Notes: generated by a model from the sequence alone, not told the origin. 37,490 nucleotides of DNA from Gammaproteobacteria bacterium (GCA_009937445.1 JAACFM010000033.1:1-37490), one strand, 5' to 3'. Positions 7,406 through 16,069 are shown, counted from the stretch's first letter. Numbers and translations: made by a program.

Positions 7406-10177
7406 ATGAACAGACACAAACAGTGGGCAACCGGATTCGGCTCCGTCGCCGCCGTGCTCGTGCTGTCGGTCGCGCCAAGCGGACCGGTGTACTCGCAGGA
7501 TGACGTAGAAGACGAAGATATTGCCATTGAAGAAATTGTGACCACAGGCTCACGAATTACTAGAAACGACTATAACTCTATGAGTCCTCTGACCGTTATA
7601 GGTGGTCAGGCACTCTTGGAGGCTGGCGTCTCGAACATCGGTGAGGCTTTGCGTGACCAGCCGACTATCGGCACCGGCGGTTTCAACCAGTCGAGCATTC
7701 TCTCTGGTGGTGGCTCCACGTCGATTGACCTCCGCAACCTGGGATCGGATCGTGTACTGATCTTGATCAATGGCCGTCGAGTAGCGTCGTTTGCGGACGC
7801 GCTGCAAAACCAGGCCGCAGATCTGAGCTTCGTGCCGTCAGCAATGGTTGATCGCGTAGAGATACTCCGTGACGGTGCATCAGCTGTATACGGATCCGAC
7901 GCTATCACGGGTGTTGTCAACGTCATTCTCAAGAAAGACTTCGAGGGTATCGAGCTCGCGCTAAATACGGGCGCAGCCACTGAAGGCGATGGCGAGAACT
8001 ACGGCGCGTCACTGACCATGGGCACAAGCAGCGACCGCGGCAACTTCGTTGTCGGCGCCGAGTATCGTCGCCAGGACGTGCTCAAGCAGGTTGATCGCGA
8101 CTGGGCGTTTCCGGCCATTTCTTCGCTCAACTCGGGTGGTGCGTCGAACGGCTCGTTCTTCTCGACCGGCGGATTCTTTGACACAGATGCTGGCTTTTTC
8201 TGCACGCAACCTCTAGCCTTCGGCGGCAATGAAATCGACGACATCTCGGGAACCCTCGGTTGTCCGAGCCTTGCCCCGAGGCAGAATGTCTCGAGCCCGG
8301 ACGATGTTCAGCTGCTTCGTTACGACTACGCGCTCGCACAGGACCTGATCGTCCCGAACGAGGTGATCACGGCGTCGGTGTTCGGTAACTACGAGCTGAA
8401 CGAAAGCACCAATGTTTTCTTGGAGATGCAGTACTCCAGTCGTGAGGGCGAAGGGCACCTCGACGGTAATCCTGGAGCGTTTTTTGTGCCGGGTACCAAC
8501 CCCAATAACCCGTTCCCGGGCGAAGACGGCTTTATGTACGTACGACCATCTACGACGGTCGGTCCGCGTACCTCGACTAATAACTCCAGCACATTCCGTG
8601 TTGTTGCTGGTCTTGACGGTGACTTGCCGTTTGGCGATAGCTGGACCTACGAGGCTTCCGTCTTGTACACGTCCGTCAATGCCGATCTCGTGACCAACTC
8701 CGTCTGGAACCTAGTGCGTATGGAACGTATCGCAGATCCTGATGCTTGTGCAGCTGACGCGCTGTGTTCGGCGGCTGTAAACTCGTCTGGCGCGCTTGAC
8801 GCTGCCCGCCCGGGTAACTGGACGGAACAGGAAATTCGCTATGTTCGCCAAAACTCGCAGGCTGTTTCGAAGTTCGATCTGATCGGTGCACAGGCGTTCA
8901 TTTCCGGTGCCTTGTTTGAGATGCCGGCTGGCGACGTCAACATGGCATTCGGCGTGGAGACTCGCAGGGAAACGGGCTTCGCCAAGCCTGACTCGGTAAC
9001 GGAAGCGGGCGAGAGTATCGCCAACCAGACATACACGACACGAGGCGCTTACGAGACCGACGAGGCTTTCGTCGAGCTCGATATCCCGCTCCTGGCCGAT
9101 GTTACTGGTTTCGACAACCTCACTCTGAACTTGCAGTATCGTTTCACGGACTACAGCAGTTTCGGTTCTGACGATGCGTATCGTGCGGGCATCAACTGGG
9201 CAGTCAACGATTGGGTGCGGATCCGCGGTAACGTCAGTACTGCATATCGTGCGCCGAGCGTGACCGACCTTTACAGTGGCGGTGTGCAGAGTTTCGACTT
9301 CTTCACCGACCCCTGTGAAGCCGCAACGAGCGGCATCGTGCCCACGGACAATGCCTGGCAGAACTGTGAGCTCGATGGGATCGACCCGGCAACGTTCACT
9401 CAGCTTGCCTCTCAATACGCTGTTACTGCCGGCGGTAATCCGAATCTGGACCCTGAAACTGCGGACACGGTCACCTACGGTATCGTCTTCACGCCGCTCG
9501 GCTTCCTTGAAGGGTTACAGGTCTCGGTCGACGTCTGGGACATCGAAGTCGCCAATCTGGTTGGTCGCGGATCCTCCGATGATCAGCTGGATGCTTGCTA
9601 CAACGGCCCGGTCGGCCTCACGGCGCCGGAATGCGACCAGTTTCAGGGTCGTGATGGCGTTGGCAGACCGATCGACTTCATCAACTTTACTACGAACTTC
9701 GCAGATGATTTGGTGGAGACCAATGGTTACGACATCGGCATCAACTATGCGTTCGAGGCCGGTGCAACGAGCTGGAATTTGACGCTGAATGGAACGTGGA
9801 CCGACGAAAATACGTTCTATTCGGAAACCCCCAGCGCGAGCGATCGCGGCTCACAGCCGGATGTTGTATTCAACACACGCGTGGACATGTACCTGAACGA
9901 CTGGTCCTTTTCCTGGCTCACGCGCAACATCGGGAGTATGAACGATACGAGATATGACGTTGGTAGTAACCCATTCGGTTATAGCTCAGTCGACTCCTAT
10001 ACGAAGCACGACATTCGTGTAGCATACGACTGGGAACGCTACCGCGTGGCGGTCGGTATCAATAATGTTACCAACGAAGATCCGCCATATGTCTTCGGAT
10101 CTGGTAACAATACGGACACATTCCTGTACGACGTATTCGGTACGTACTGGTATGCACGTATGACGTTCTCGATGTAA
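7406..10177 (+). CDS. TonB-dependent outer-membrane receptor
   Basis: 923 residues. An N-terminal signal peptide (about 1-30, ending around PVYSQ) is followed by an acidic linker and the TonB-box-like stretch IEEIVTTGSRI. The plug domain (about 50-170) contains GEALRDQPTIGTGG, IDLRNLGSDRVLILINGRR, MVDRVEILRDGASAVYGSDAITGVVNVI, all hallmark sequences. The rest is a 22-strand beta-barrel with the YRAPSVTDLYSGG and GGNPNLDPETADTVTYGI motifs, ending in a short aromatic C-terminal strand (YWYARMTFSM). It imports a ligand across the outer membrane using TonB energy. The cargo cannot be told; several Cys pairs in extracellular loops and the neighbouring asparaginase would fit peptides or oligosaccharides equally. 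Monocistronic, with its own terminator. Confidence 0.95.
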   Translation: MNRHKQWATGFGSVAAVLVLSVAPSGPVYSQDDVEDEDIAIEEIVTTGSRITRNDYNSMSPLTVIGGQALLEAGVSNIGEALRDQPTIGTGGFNQSSILSGGGSTSIDLRNLGSDRVLILINGRRVASFADALQNQAADLSFVPSAMVDRVEILRDGASAVYGSDAITGVVNVILKKDFEGIELALNTGAATEGDGENYGASLTMGTSSDRGNFVVGAEYRRQDVLKQVDRDWAFPAISSLNSGGASNGSFFSTGGFFDTDAGFFCTQPLAFGGNEIDDISGTLGCPSLAPRQNVSSPDDVQLLRYDYALAQDLIVPNEVITASVFGNYELNESTNVFLEMQYSSREGEGHLDGNPGAFFVPGTNPNNPFPGEDGFMYVRPSTTVGPRTSTNNSSTFRVVAGLDGDLPFGDSWTYEASVLYTSVNADLVTNSVWNLVRMERIADPDACAADALCSAAVNSSGALDAARPGNWTEQEIRYVRQNSQAVSKFDLIGAQAFISGALFEMPAGDVNMAFGVETRRETGFAKPDSVTEAGESIANQTYTTRGAYETDEAFVELDIPLLADVTGFDNLTLNLQYRFTDYSSFGSDDAYRAGINWAVNDWVRIRGNVSTAYRAPSVTDLYSGGVQSFDFFTDPCEAATSGIVPTDNAWQNCELDGIDPATFTQLASQYAVTAGGNPNLDPETADTVTYGIVFTPLGFLEGLQVSVDVWDIEVANLVGRGSSDDQLDACYNGPVGLTAPECDQFQGRDGVGRPIDFINFTTNFADDLVETNGYDIGINYAFEAGATSWNLTLNGTWTDENTFYSETPSASDRGSQPDVVFNTRVDMYLNDWSFSWLTRNIGSMNDTRYDVGSNPFGYSSVDSYTKHDIRVAYDWERYRVAVGINNVTNEDPPYVFGSGNNTDTFLYDVFGTYWYARMTFSM

Positions 10178-10206
10178 GACTGATCGACTCGTTGAATCGA
10201 GTGAAG

Positions 10207-10237
10207 GGTGGGTTCTTCGGAACCCACCTTTTTTTTT
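10207..10237 (+). terminator. Rho-independent terminator of the TonB-dependent receptor gene
   Basis: A perfect 9-bp stem GGTGGGTTC / GAACCCACC closes a TTCG tetraloop (10216-10219) and is followed by nine T residues (10229-10237). It ends exactly where the left inverted repeat of an insertion element begins. A smaller hairpin ACTCG / CGAGT lies at 10187-10202, between the stop codon and the terminator. Confidence 0.92.
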
Positions 10238-10266
10238 GAGTCTGTAAATAATTCTGTGTAACTGCC
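10238..10266 (+). repeat. Left terminal inverted repeat of the IS256-family element
   Basis: The 29-bp repeat starts GAGTCTGTAAA and ends CTGTGTAACTGCC. Compared with the right-hand copy read on the opposite strand it differs at four positions. It directly abuts the T-tract of the upstream terminator. Confidence 0.85.
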
Positions 10267-10270
10267 AGTT

Positions 10271-10870
10271 TCAAACGTAGTCGACCAAGCGGCCTTCAAA
10301 TTCGATCATAAATCGATTCAATGCGAGCAGCGCTTCTTCTTCGGTCGCAGACTGGTAGATTTGCTTCAGATCGGTGGCCACGGGTTTGTAATCTTTCCAG
10401 GACACGAACTTCATCGAGTTGCGAACCATGTGCACAATGCAGAGCTGAATGTGGGTCTCGGGATACGCCGTATTGATCGCGTCGGGCAAGCCATTGAGGC
10501 CGTCAACACAGGCGATGAGGATATCCCTGACGCCGCCCCGATTCTGTAGCTCGGTGAGCACGTTGAGCCAGACCTTGGCACCCTCATTCTCGGCCAGCCA
10601 CAGGCACAGGATCTTGTCGTCCATCGAGGTAAAGCGGCGTTGGTGCTTCTTCACCAACTTCGGTTCAAAGCTGCCGGCCCGGTCGCGCGTTGTGGCCAAC
10701 TCAAACTGGCCATCCTCGGTCTGCTCGTGCTTGTCGAAGCCAAGATGATCACCCAGCTCCGCGTTCAGCGCCGCCTCAACCGTTATCTTGGTCAGCATTT
10801 ACCGAAACTCGTTGAGATCTTCTTCTGTCTTGATGCTCTTTGCAGCTGTCTGTAGTGCTTTCTTCTTCAT
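10271..10870 (-). pseudogene. IS256-family (transposase mutator) transposase remnant
   Basis: Reading leftward from the ATG at 10868-10870, the first 23 codons (MKKKALQTAAKSIKT...) match the family N-terminus. Then a TAA interrupts where relatives have a Gln codon, and MLTKITVEAALNAEL continues in the same frame. The remaining 175 codons keep blocks typical of the family: LVKKHQRRFTSMDDKIL, WLAENEGAKVWLNVLTELQNRG, ILIACVDGLNGLPDAI, IQLCIVHMVRNSMKFVSWKDYK, YQSATEEEALLAL and NRFMIEFEGRL. From memory of intact relatives (about 400 residues), three internal segments are missing: after DKHEQ, after MDDKILCL, and after EEEALLAL. All three junctions preserve the frame. The first catalytic Asp (in the LDCI block) and the Glu region are lost, so the product cannot transpose. 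Confidence 0.88.
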
Positions 10871-10908
10871 AATCTGCCTGTCCTTACCCGTTACCGGGTT
10901 CACTGATA

Positions 10909-10937
10909 GGCAGTTACACAGATTGTTTTACAGTCTC
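10909..10937 (-). repeat. Right terminal inverted repeat of the IS256-family element
   Basis: Read on the minus strand it begins GAGACTGTAAAACAATCTG and ends in AACTGCC, matching the left repeat at 25 of 29 positions. It lies only 4 bp from the stop codon of the next leftward gene, with a T-run between. Confidence 0.85.
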
Positions 10938-10941
10938 TTTT

Positions 10942-11439
10942 TTACCGATGCCGCTTCACTTTGACTTTCTTGTTGTAGCCTTCCATTTTCAGATCGTAGG
11001 AACTTAGGATGCCTTCCGTTATTGTGACCTTGCGTCCTTCCTTGAAGCGCATGTGGCTGTCCTCTACTTCGCGCCACACCTGGCCATTATCCAGCCGCAA
11101 GTAGTCGATTTCGCCGGCCGTGGCGATCTCGATGATGTTTGCCTCGATATATTCTCTGGGCGCATCGAAGGGCTCTTCCCTGCCGAAGTCGTCAGGTGCC
11201 TCCGCAGCGATCTTGGTCCCGGCACGATTGTCGGGCTCGCGTGCCGGCGTTTCAGCCAGAGCAGGAGGAACGTTCTGCTCTGCCGGAGCTGCCAGCACTT
11301 TCGGAAGTGTTGAAGACGCCTCGTTATTCGCGTCGTAGCAAGCCAGTCGCTCGGTGTTATCCTCGATATCCGTACAGACTTGGGCAAGTGTCAGGCTAGG
11401 GAGGCCAATTAGTAATACCAAAACTCTCGATGGGTTCAT
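10942..11439 (-). CDS. Secreted/periplasmic protein of unknown function
   Basis: 165 residues with a likely signal peptide (MNPSRVLVLLIGLPSLTLAQ). The mature N-terminus has the pattern CTDIEDNTERLACYDA, seen at the start of many small exported proteobacterial proteins; a Cys pair may form a disulfide. A low-complexity Pro/Ala/Glu-rich linker (about 45-90) leads to a C-terminal beta-rich domain containing IDYLRLDNGQVWREVEDSHMRF and GRKVTI. It ends in a strongly basic tail (KKVKVKRHR). The reading frame ends 4 bp from the insertion element, but the basic tail looks like a natural terminus, so the gene is probably intact. Function unknown. Confidence 0.75.
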   Translation of the reverse strand: MNPSRVLVLLIGLPSLTLAQVCTDIEDNTERLACYDANNEASSTLPKVLAAPAEQNVPPALAETPAREPDNRAGTKIAAEAPDDFGREEPFDAPREYIEANIIEIATAGEIDYLRLDNGQVWREVEDSHMRFKEGRKVTITEGILSSYDLKMEGYNKKVKVKRHR

Positions 11440-11518
11440 TGTTCATGCCTGCCATGACTATTGGAAAGGGCTAGAATACATGATGGCAAGACATGTTTGG
11501 AAGGTCGAGCGCCTGTTT

Positions 11519-11923
11519 CTAGTTTTGCTGCGCCGAAGGCATGACGAGATGCCGAAGCTCGTCGCGCTGATCACGCACAATTGGGTAGATTTTCTGGACA
11601 ATACAGCCGCGAATCGTGTCCTCTCCGGCTCGCAGATTGCGATGATCGTGAATGTAATCCGCCGGCACCCAGGAATTGTCAGTCAAATCCGCACAGTCTT
11701 TGCGAAACTCGACCAGGTAATCTTTATTGCTCGAATAAATGACATAACGATCGCTCACGTATTGCCAGGTATCGTGGTTGCCTTTGCGTATGAGGTCAAT
11801 TTCGCCCAGTTGCGCCGTCATAACGTAGTCGTCGACAATCTGGTTCGAAGGCACACGGTAGAGCGGTTCGCTTGCGCAGGCGCCCAGTACAAATGCGACG
11901 CTGAGTATGGTCAGGTACTTCAT
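11519..11923 (-). CDS. Small lipoprotein, possibly DUF6491-like
   Basis: 134 residues from the ATG at 11923. MKYLTILSVAFVLGACASE is a lipoprotein signal with the lipobox LGAC (lipidated Cys16). The body has YVMTAQLGEIDLIRKG, an aromatic RYVIYSSNKDYLVEF segment, then CADLTDNSW and GCIVQKIYPI near the end. The paired cysteines and the C-I-x-x-I-Y-P ending resemble the small DUF6491 lipoproteins of marine gammaproteobacteria; this is from memory and not certain. A longer in-frame start at 12046 would bury the lipoprotein signal and is rejected. It lies 79 bp upstream of, and in the same direction as, the exported protein gene at 10942-11439. Confidence 0.7.
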   Translation of the reverse strand: MKYLTILSVAFVLGACASEPLYRVPSNQIVDDYVMTAQLGEIDLIRKGNHDTWQYVSDRYVIYSSNKDYLVEFRKDCADLTDNSWVPADYIHDHRNLRAGEDTIRGCIVQKIYPIVRDQRDELRHLVMPSAQQN

Positions 11924-12455
11924 TTTATTTGCCCCTTCTGTGCAGGTGTGCCGGCATTTCGACATGTTATCTGACCCGAAGTTCCCAACACAAGGCAGAA
12001 TGCTGGATGTTTCGCAGCGCCCAATCTGCCCACAGATCGCCATCAACTCATCTGGTTCCCTTTTGCAAGAATCAGGATTGCGGTGTGTAATTTCATGTTG
12101 GAGTTCCGCTTCGCTTGTGCCTCAGTTTCCATATTGTCGCTGCATCTGGTCGCATTGATTGCAACGGCAGTTCTATTGGGCGCTTGCGCAGGTAACGCTG
12201 GTACAGAGGACACTATGGCCGCAGACAATCATGCTTCGAACCTGGACTGTCGAACGATCAGGGCGACCGCACTCCGACGTTCATCGAACTCTGATAGCAG
12301 GGTCTTCACTCGTGTGCCGTCCGTAGCTTGTTTGCGCCATGTACGGCGATACGATCACCTTTCTGAAGTGGGCCGGTAACGGATACCTGTTCCCCCGAGG
12401 AGACGCCGATAGCGAGATCGTAGTTTGCTTCCGAGTTCTATATGTCGGCCAGGAA
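11924..12455. other. 530-bp region without a supported gene
   Basis: No convincing coding frame covers this interval. On the plus strand, 12083-12379 could encode a 98-residue peptide with a hydrophobic segment and a lipobox-like LLGAC. It lacks a visible ribosome site and its second half has no protein-like composition, so it may be the 5' remnant of a lost lipoprotein gene. No tRNA or terminator was recognised. It may also hold the promoter of the lipoprotein at 11519-11923. Confidence 0.4.
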
Positions 12456-14225
12456 TTAGTCATCCCGCAGCGGTATCGGTTCGTTGAGTATCAAGGCGCG
12501 GACATGTTTGACGGGCGGCGAACCATAGGACAACACCTGATCGTGGTAACGCCGCAGCGTGAACTCATCGCCCCAGGCCTTTTCCACAGCAGCGCGCAAT
12601 TCCAGGTGCTCCTGATAGCCAACGAAGTAGGTCGACAACTGCGTTGATGACAATTGCGCGCGCACCCATTTGAGCGCGGCTTCCCGTTCCTCCTGGAAAC
12701 CGCCCTCGACCATCAAATCCATGGCCGCATCGCGTGTCATGCCGTCGACATGGATCGCGGAATCGATGATCGCGTTGGTGATGGCGCGTAGATACCATTT
12801 CAAATTGATGAGCTTCATGAGCGGATCGTGATCCAGGTAGCCTTCCAAGATCATCATTTGCTCAGCATAGACACCCCAGCCCTCGATAAACGGACCGGAC
12901 CTAAGTACGGCTCGCAGCGTTGATGGGTAGCGGTTACTCAGCGCGAGTTGTAAATAGTGCCCGGGTACGCCCTCGTGGATAGTTAAATCCTGTATCGAGT
13001 AGATGTTGTATTCGCGCAGAAAGGACTGAATCTGTTCTTCGGTCCAGTCCTCGGGCAAAGGTGCTACTGCATAGAATGTCGGTTGCTCACTATCGAGCGG
13101 ACCCGGCGCGTCGAGGTAAGCGACCGTCACACCGCGCTGAAATTCCGGCATGGTGATGATCTCGATCGGCTCGTCAGGCATGGTGACAATGTTTTTTTCG
13201 ACCACGAAATCGATGGCCTGCTGTAATTGTTGCTTCGCGACCGCGACTATTCCGTTTGCTGGAGGAAGCTCTTTGTAGGCATCTTCCAGCGCCGCCCGAA
13301 TGATGGCCTGTTTATATGACTCGTCCGGGTCGTCAGGAAATGCGGTGTATGGATGTTTCTTCAGGTAAATGGATTTCGCTACTGCATACATTTCGTTTCG
13401 AATGTTCTCGTATTCCTGTTCCGCCCGTGCCGTAATTTCCTTGCGGCCAAGAGGGGAATTCAGGGCGAATGCGAGCTTCGTATCATAGAGTTCCTTGCCA
13501 ATTCGAAAGTCACCCGCCGCCCTTGGCAGCAGCTCTTCTTCGAGCCATGTTTGATGCTCGGCGACCGCGTCCCTGGCAATTTCAATGGCGGCATTCAGCT
13601 GCTCTTGCTCGTCCGCGGACAATGCGCCCATTACGGGGATGATCATCGTGTCGATAATGGAATTCAGTCCCGGATTCTGTTTGATGGCCGTTTCAGCGTG
13701 AATCTTGGGTACCCGTTCAGGCTGGATCGCTTCTCGGGACTGTTTGAGGAAACGCGGAATTTCGCTCAGCCGAGCGCTCGCACTTCTCAAGCGCGTTTCA
13801 ATGGGGGCGAAATCCCGCGCGACGAGCCCATAGATAGCACCGCCTGAAATACGGATGTAATAGAGCGGATTCCAGGCCCACTCCTGCAGTTCGTCAGCAG
13901 ACCAGAGATCATATTCAAGCTTGTTCAGGAGTATCTCGGCATCGATCTGATTTGCTCGTGCCATTGCGTCTGTGTCGAGCGCTTTTAGTGCAGTGATGTA
14001 CTCGATGAGAAGTTCTCGACGCTCTGCTCGAGCGGCCGCATCGACCTGATCAAGCTTGTCATCGGCGCTGTGATCACCAATGCTGGTCGCGTTACTGGGC
14101 GAAATATTGGTCAGGTCGCTGATGTATTCATCAGCCAGATTCAAGAAGGCATTATCGGTCGCGGTGGCTGCGTATACGGGTGACACCGCAATCAGAGCAA
14201 GTAGTGGAAGTAAGGCGTTTTTCAC
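12456..14225 (-). CDS. DUF885 family exported zinc metallopeptidase-like protein
   Basis: 589 residues from a GTG at 14223-14225. That start gives a clean signal peptide (KNALLPLLALIAVSPVYA) and has an AGAGG ribosome site 7 bp upstream. An ATG at 14297 lies in frame but would overlap the start of the divergent gene and hide the signal. DUF885 proteins are mostly helical; the zinc-binding HEGVPGH motif is present at about 417-423, with the downstream GWGVYAEQMM element supplying a further Glu ligand. NPLYYI and PRFLKQSREAI-like segments in the N-terminal half are also typical. The probable role is a periplasmic peptidase; its substrate is unknown. Confidence 0.88.
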   Translation of the reverse strand: MKNALLPLLALIAVSPVYAATATDNAFLNLADEYISDLTNISPSNATSIGDHSADDKLDQVDAAARAERRELLIEYITALKALDTDAMARANQIDAEILLNKLEYDLWSADELQEWAWNPLYYIRISGGAIYGLVARDFAPIETRLRSASARLSEIPRFLKQSREAIQPERVPKIHAETAIKQNPGLNSIIDTMIIPVMGALSADEQEQLNAAIEIARDAVAEHQTWLEEELLPRAAGDFRIGKELYDTKLAFALNSPLGRKEITARAEQEYENIRNEMYAVAKSIYLKKHPYTAFPDDPDESYKQAIIRAALEDAYKELPPANGIVAVAKQQLQQAIDFVVEKNIVTMPDEPIEIITMPEFQRGVTVAYLDAPGPLDSEQPTFYAVAPLPEDWTEEQIQSFLREYNIYSIQDLTIHEGVPGHYLQLALSNRYPSTLRAVLRSGPFIEGWGVYAEQMMILEGYLDHDPLMKLINLKWYLRAITNAIIDSAIHVDGMTRDAAMDLMVEGGFQEEREAALKWVRAQLSSTQLSTYFVGYQEHLELRAAVEKAWGDEFTLRRYHDQVLSYGSPPVKHVRALILNEPIPLRDD

Positions 14226-14295
14226 GTGGGTGCCTCTGACGATATCGATAAAAACAGACCTTAGCACGGGTGCGACATAGCTGTAATATCGGTTC

Positions 14296-15210
14296 ATGTC
14301 TCGTTCTTGTTACCGTTCCCTGGCCGTTTTGATCGCAGCGATTGCCGTCATCGCTGTGGCAGCTGAAGCTGACGATAAATTGCCTGCGTCGCTCATTCGC
14401 ATGCCGGAGTCGGTAACAACGGTATTTGTTGCGGAGACATCGACGGCCCTGTTTCACCGATTCGACCGCTCTGGCGACAACATCGTGCAAAACGGCAGTT
14501 ACAACATGTCGATAGGGAAAAACGGTCCAGGCAAGCAACGCAGTGGTGACAGGCGTACGCCGCTCGGCGTCTATTTCGTGACCGAACAGCTCGACACGTC
14601 GCGCCTGCATGATAAGTACGGAGTTACGGCGTTTCCGCTCGATTATCCCAATGAATGGGATCGCTTATCAGAACGTGATGGCGATGGTATCTGGCTTCAC
14701 GGAGTGCTGCGAAATGGGGGGCGGCGGCCGGAACGGGACACCGACGGCTGCATTGCTCTGCCCAATGCGGACCTCACGTTGCTGGCACCCGAATTTCGCG
14801 ACAACGTAACGCCGGTGCTGGTCACGACTACGGTGAGCTGGATTGATGAAGGGCAGAACAGTGCGCTGAGGCTGGAACTCGAGAATCGTATTGCAGAGTG
14901 GACAAATAGCCAGAGAAAGGGCGATTTGCATGCCTATTTATCGCTGTACAGCGAGACATTTCAACGCTGGGAAATGAACAAGGCCGAGTGGTCTTCACTG
15001 GTCTTGCAGACGCCGGGTCGACACCGTCGCCGCAATATTGATTCCAGCAACCTGCTGCTGGTCGCCTACCCGGAAGAGGACGGTGTCTACTTCAGTCGAT
15101 TCAGGCTCGCAGTCGTTGAGAACGAGCGGGAAATTACCAGACAGAAGCGCCTGTACTGGCGCCGTGAGGCGAACGGCGCACTGATGATTGTTGCTGAAGA
15201 CGACGGTTAA
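14296..15210 (+). CDS. L,D-transpeptidase family protein (YkuD domain)
   Basis: 304 residues. An N-terminal signal or anchor segment (about 5-25) is followed by a YkuD domain containing YNMSIGKNGPGKQRSGDRRTPLG. The catalytic motif is IWLHG (His135) with TDGCIALPN (Cys152) downstream. Family knowledge: these cysteine enzymes make 3-3 or protein crosslinks in peptidoglycan, or act as hydrolases. Residues from about 195 onward form a separate C-terminal domain (ENRIAEWTNSQRKGDLHAYLSLYSETF), resembling the NTF2/SnoaL-like extension seen on related proteins. It is divergent from the DUF885 gene and convergent with the dsbA-like gene, from which it is separated by 14 bp. Confidence 0.9.
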   Translation: MSRSCYRSLAVLIAAIAVIAVAAEADDKLPASLIRMPESVTTVFVAETSTALFHRFDRSGDNIVQNGSYNMSIGKNGPGKQRSGDRRTPLGVYFVTEQLDTSRLHDKYGVTAFPLDYPNEWDRLSERDGDGIWLHGVLRNGGRRPERDTDGCIALPNADLTLLAPEFRDNVTPVLVTTTVSWIDEGQNSALRLELENRIAEWTNSQRKGDLHAYLSLYSETFQRWEMNKAEWSSLVLQTPGRHRRRNIDSSNLLLVAYPEEDGVYFSRFRLAVVENEREITRQKRLYWRREANGALMIVAEDDG

Positions 15211-15224
15211 CGAACGACTTCTGC

Positions 15225-16067
15225 CTAGCGAAGACCTTCGCGAACGGTGAGTTCATCGATGAGTTCGATCAGTTTCGGATAGCTGCCTGCTTGCCCCGCA
15301 TCTGTACGGTACTTCCCGTTCACGACAATCATGGGAACGCTGGTCACGTTATAACGGCGCGCCAGATCCTGTGCTACGCGCATGGCCTGGTTCACTTCAA
15401 ATGAACTCCAGGTGCGCTTGAAGTCGTCTTCGCTAACGCCTGCTCGGGTGAAAAGGCGTTGAATAGCGGTTTCGGAAGTCAGGCGATTGCCCTTGCGATG
15501 AAACTCCTCAAAGACCATGTTGCGAAAGGCTGCCTGATCCTTGAGCTTGCCTGACTGCGCGAGAAAGAGCTCGGTGTAATATAGCTGGGCGTGCAGTTGC
15601 GCCAGCTGATTGAAGATCGCCGGAATTCGAACAAGCCGAACGCCCGGATCCTTGGTCTCCTCCCACTGATTGACAAAGGCCTCGAGGTCAAAGCAATGCG
15701 GGCAGCTGTACATGAACACTTCAGCCACTTCGATTTTGTCCGCGCCACCAACGGTTCGTTGTGTCGGAACCATGCGTGTGTAGTGCTGACCTTCCTTGAA
15801 CTGCCAGGTCCTTGCAGCGGCAACATCATCTGCCTGTGCCAGCATGATCGCCTGATCTGCGGGTTCGGCTTCTGCAGCTGATTCTTCTACAACCTCCAGC
15901 GACTCGGTCTCCGCTACGGCAGGGATCTCTGCTGTCTGGGTCACAGACTCAGGTGCTTCGGCCTCAACAGCGGGTGATTCTTGCGCAGGTGCAGTTTCTT
16001 GCTTGCCGCAGCCGGCAATCGACAGCGCCAGGAAGGTGAGTGTGGTTATCGAAATAAGTCGTTTCAT
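15225..16067 (-). CDS. dsbA: DsbA-like thiol:disulfide oxidoreductase with lipoprotein signal
   Basis: 280 residues. The signal ends in a lipobox (SIAGC, Cys20). A long Ala/Glu/Pro-rich linker (about 22-85) comes before the thioredoxin-fold domain, where ordinary DsbA proteins have none. The active site is EVFMYSCPHCF with Cys122 and Cys125; a cis-Pro loop TSVPMIVVNGKY follows near the end and FRNMVFEEFH marks the helical insert. The likely role is oxidation of periplasmic proteins from a membrane-tethered position. It lies 2 bp downstream of cytochrome c4, the usual gammaproteobacterial arrangement near engB and polA, so the two genes form an operon. Confidence 0.92.
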   Translation of the reverse strand: MKRLISITTLTFLALSIAGCGKQETAPAQESPAVEAEAPESVTQTAEIPAVAETESLEVVEESAAEAEPADQAIMLAQADDVAAARTWQFKEGQHYTRMVPTQRTVGGADKIEVAEVFMYSCPHCFDLEAFVNQWEETKDPGVRLVRIPAIFNQLAQLHAQLYYTELFLAQSGKLKDQAAFRNMVFEEFHRKGNRLTSETAIQRLFTRAGVSEDDFKRTWSSFEVNQAMRVAQDLARRYNVTSVPMIVVNGKYRTDAGQAGSYPKLIELIDELTVREGLR

Positions 16068-16069
16068 GC

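Larger units (their letters stand above)
10238..10937 (-). mobile_element. Decayed IS256-family insertion element (about 700 bp)
   Basis: The element is bounded by 29-bp terminal inverted repeats at 10238-10266 and 10909-10937, which match at 25 of 29 positions (both share CTGTAAA and CTGTGTAACTGCC). It holds one shortened IS256-type transposase gene on the minus strand. Full IS256-family elements are around 1.3 kb, so about half of the internal sequence has been lost. Flanks are T-tracts on both sides: nine T on the left and six on the right (10938-10943). This is compatible with target duplication inside a poly-T run, although a clean 8-9 bp duplication cannot be assigned. It is not autonomous in its present state. 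Confidence 0.88.

Noticed and set aside
12083-12379. 98-codon plus-strand frame with lipobox
   Set aside because: No ribosome site, unusual long N-terminus and random-looking second half; kept only as a note.
12281-12647. Short overlapping frames on both strands upstream of the DUF885 gene end
   Set aside because: They partly overlap the DUF885 coding end and show no conserved motif.
14226-14297. ATG start at 14297 for the DUF885 gene
   Set aside because: It would overlap the divergent transpeptidase start and put 24 residues before a clean signal peptide; the GTG at 14225 has a good ribosome site.
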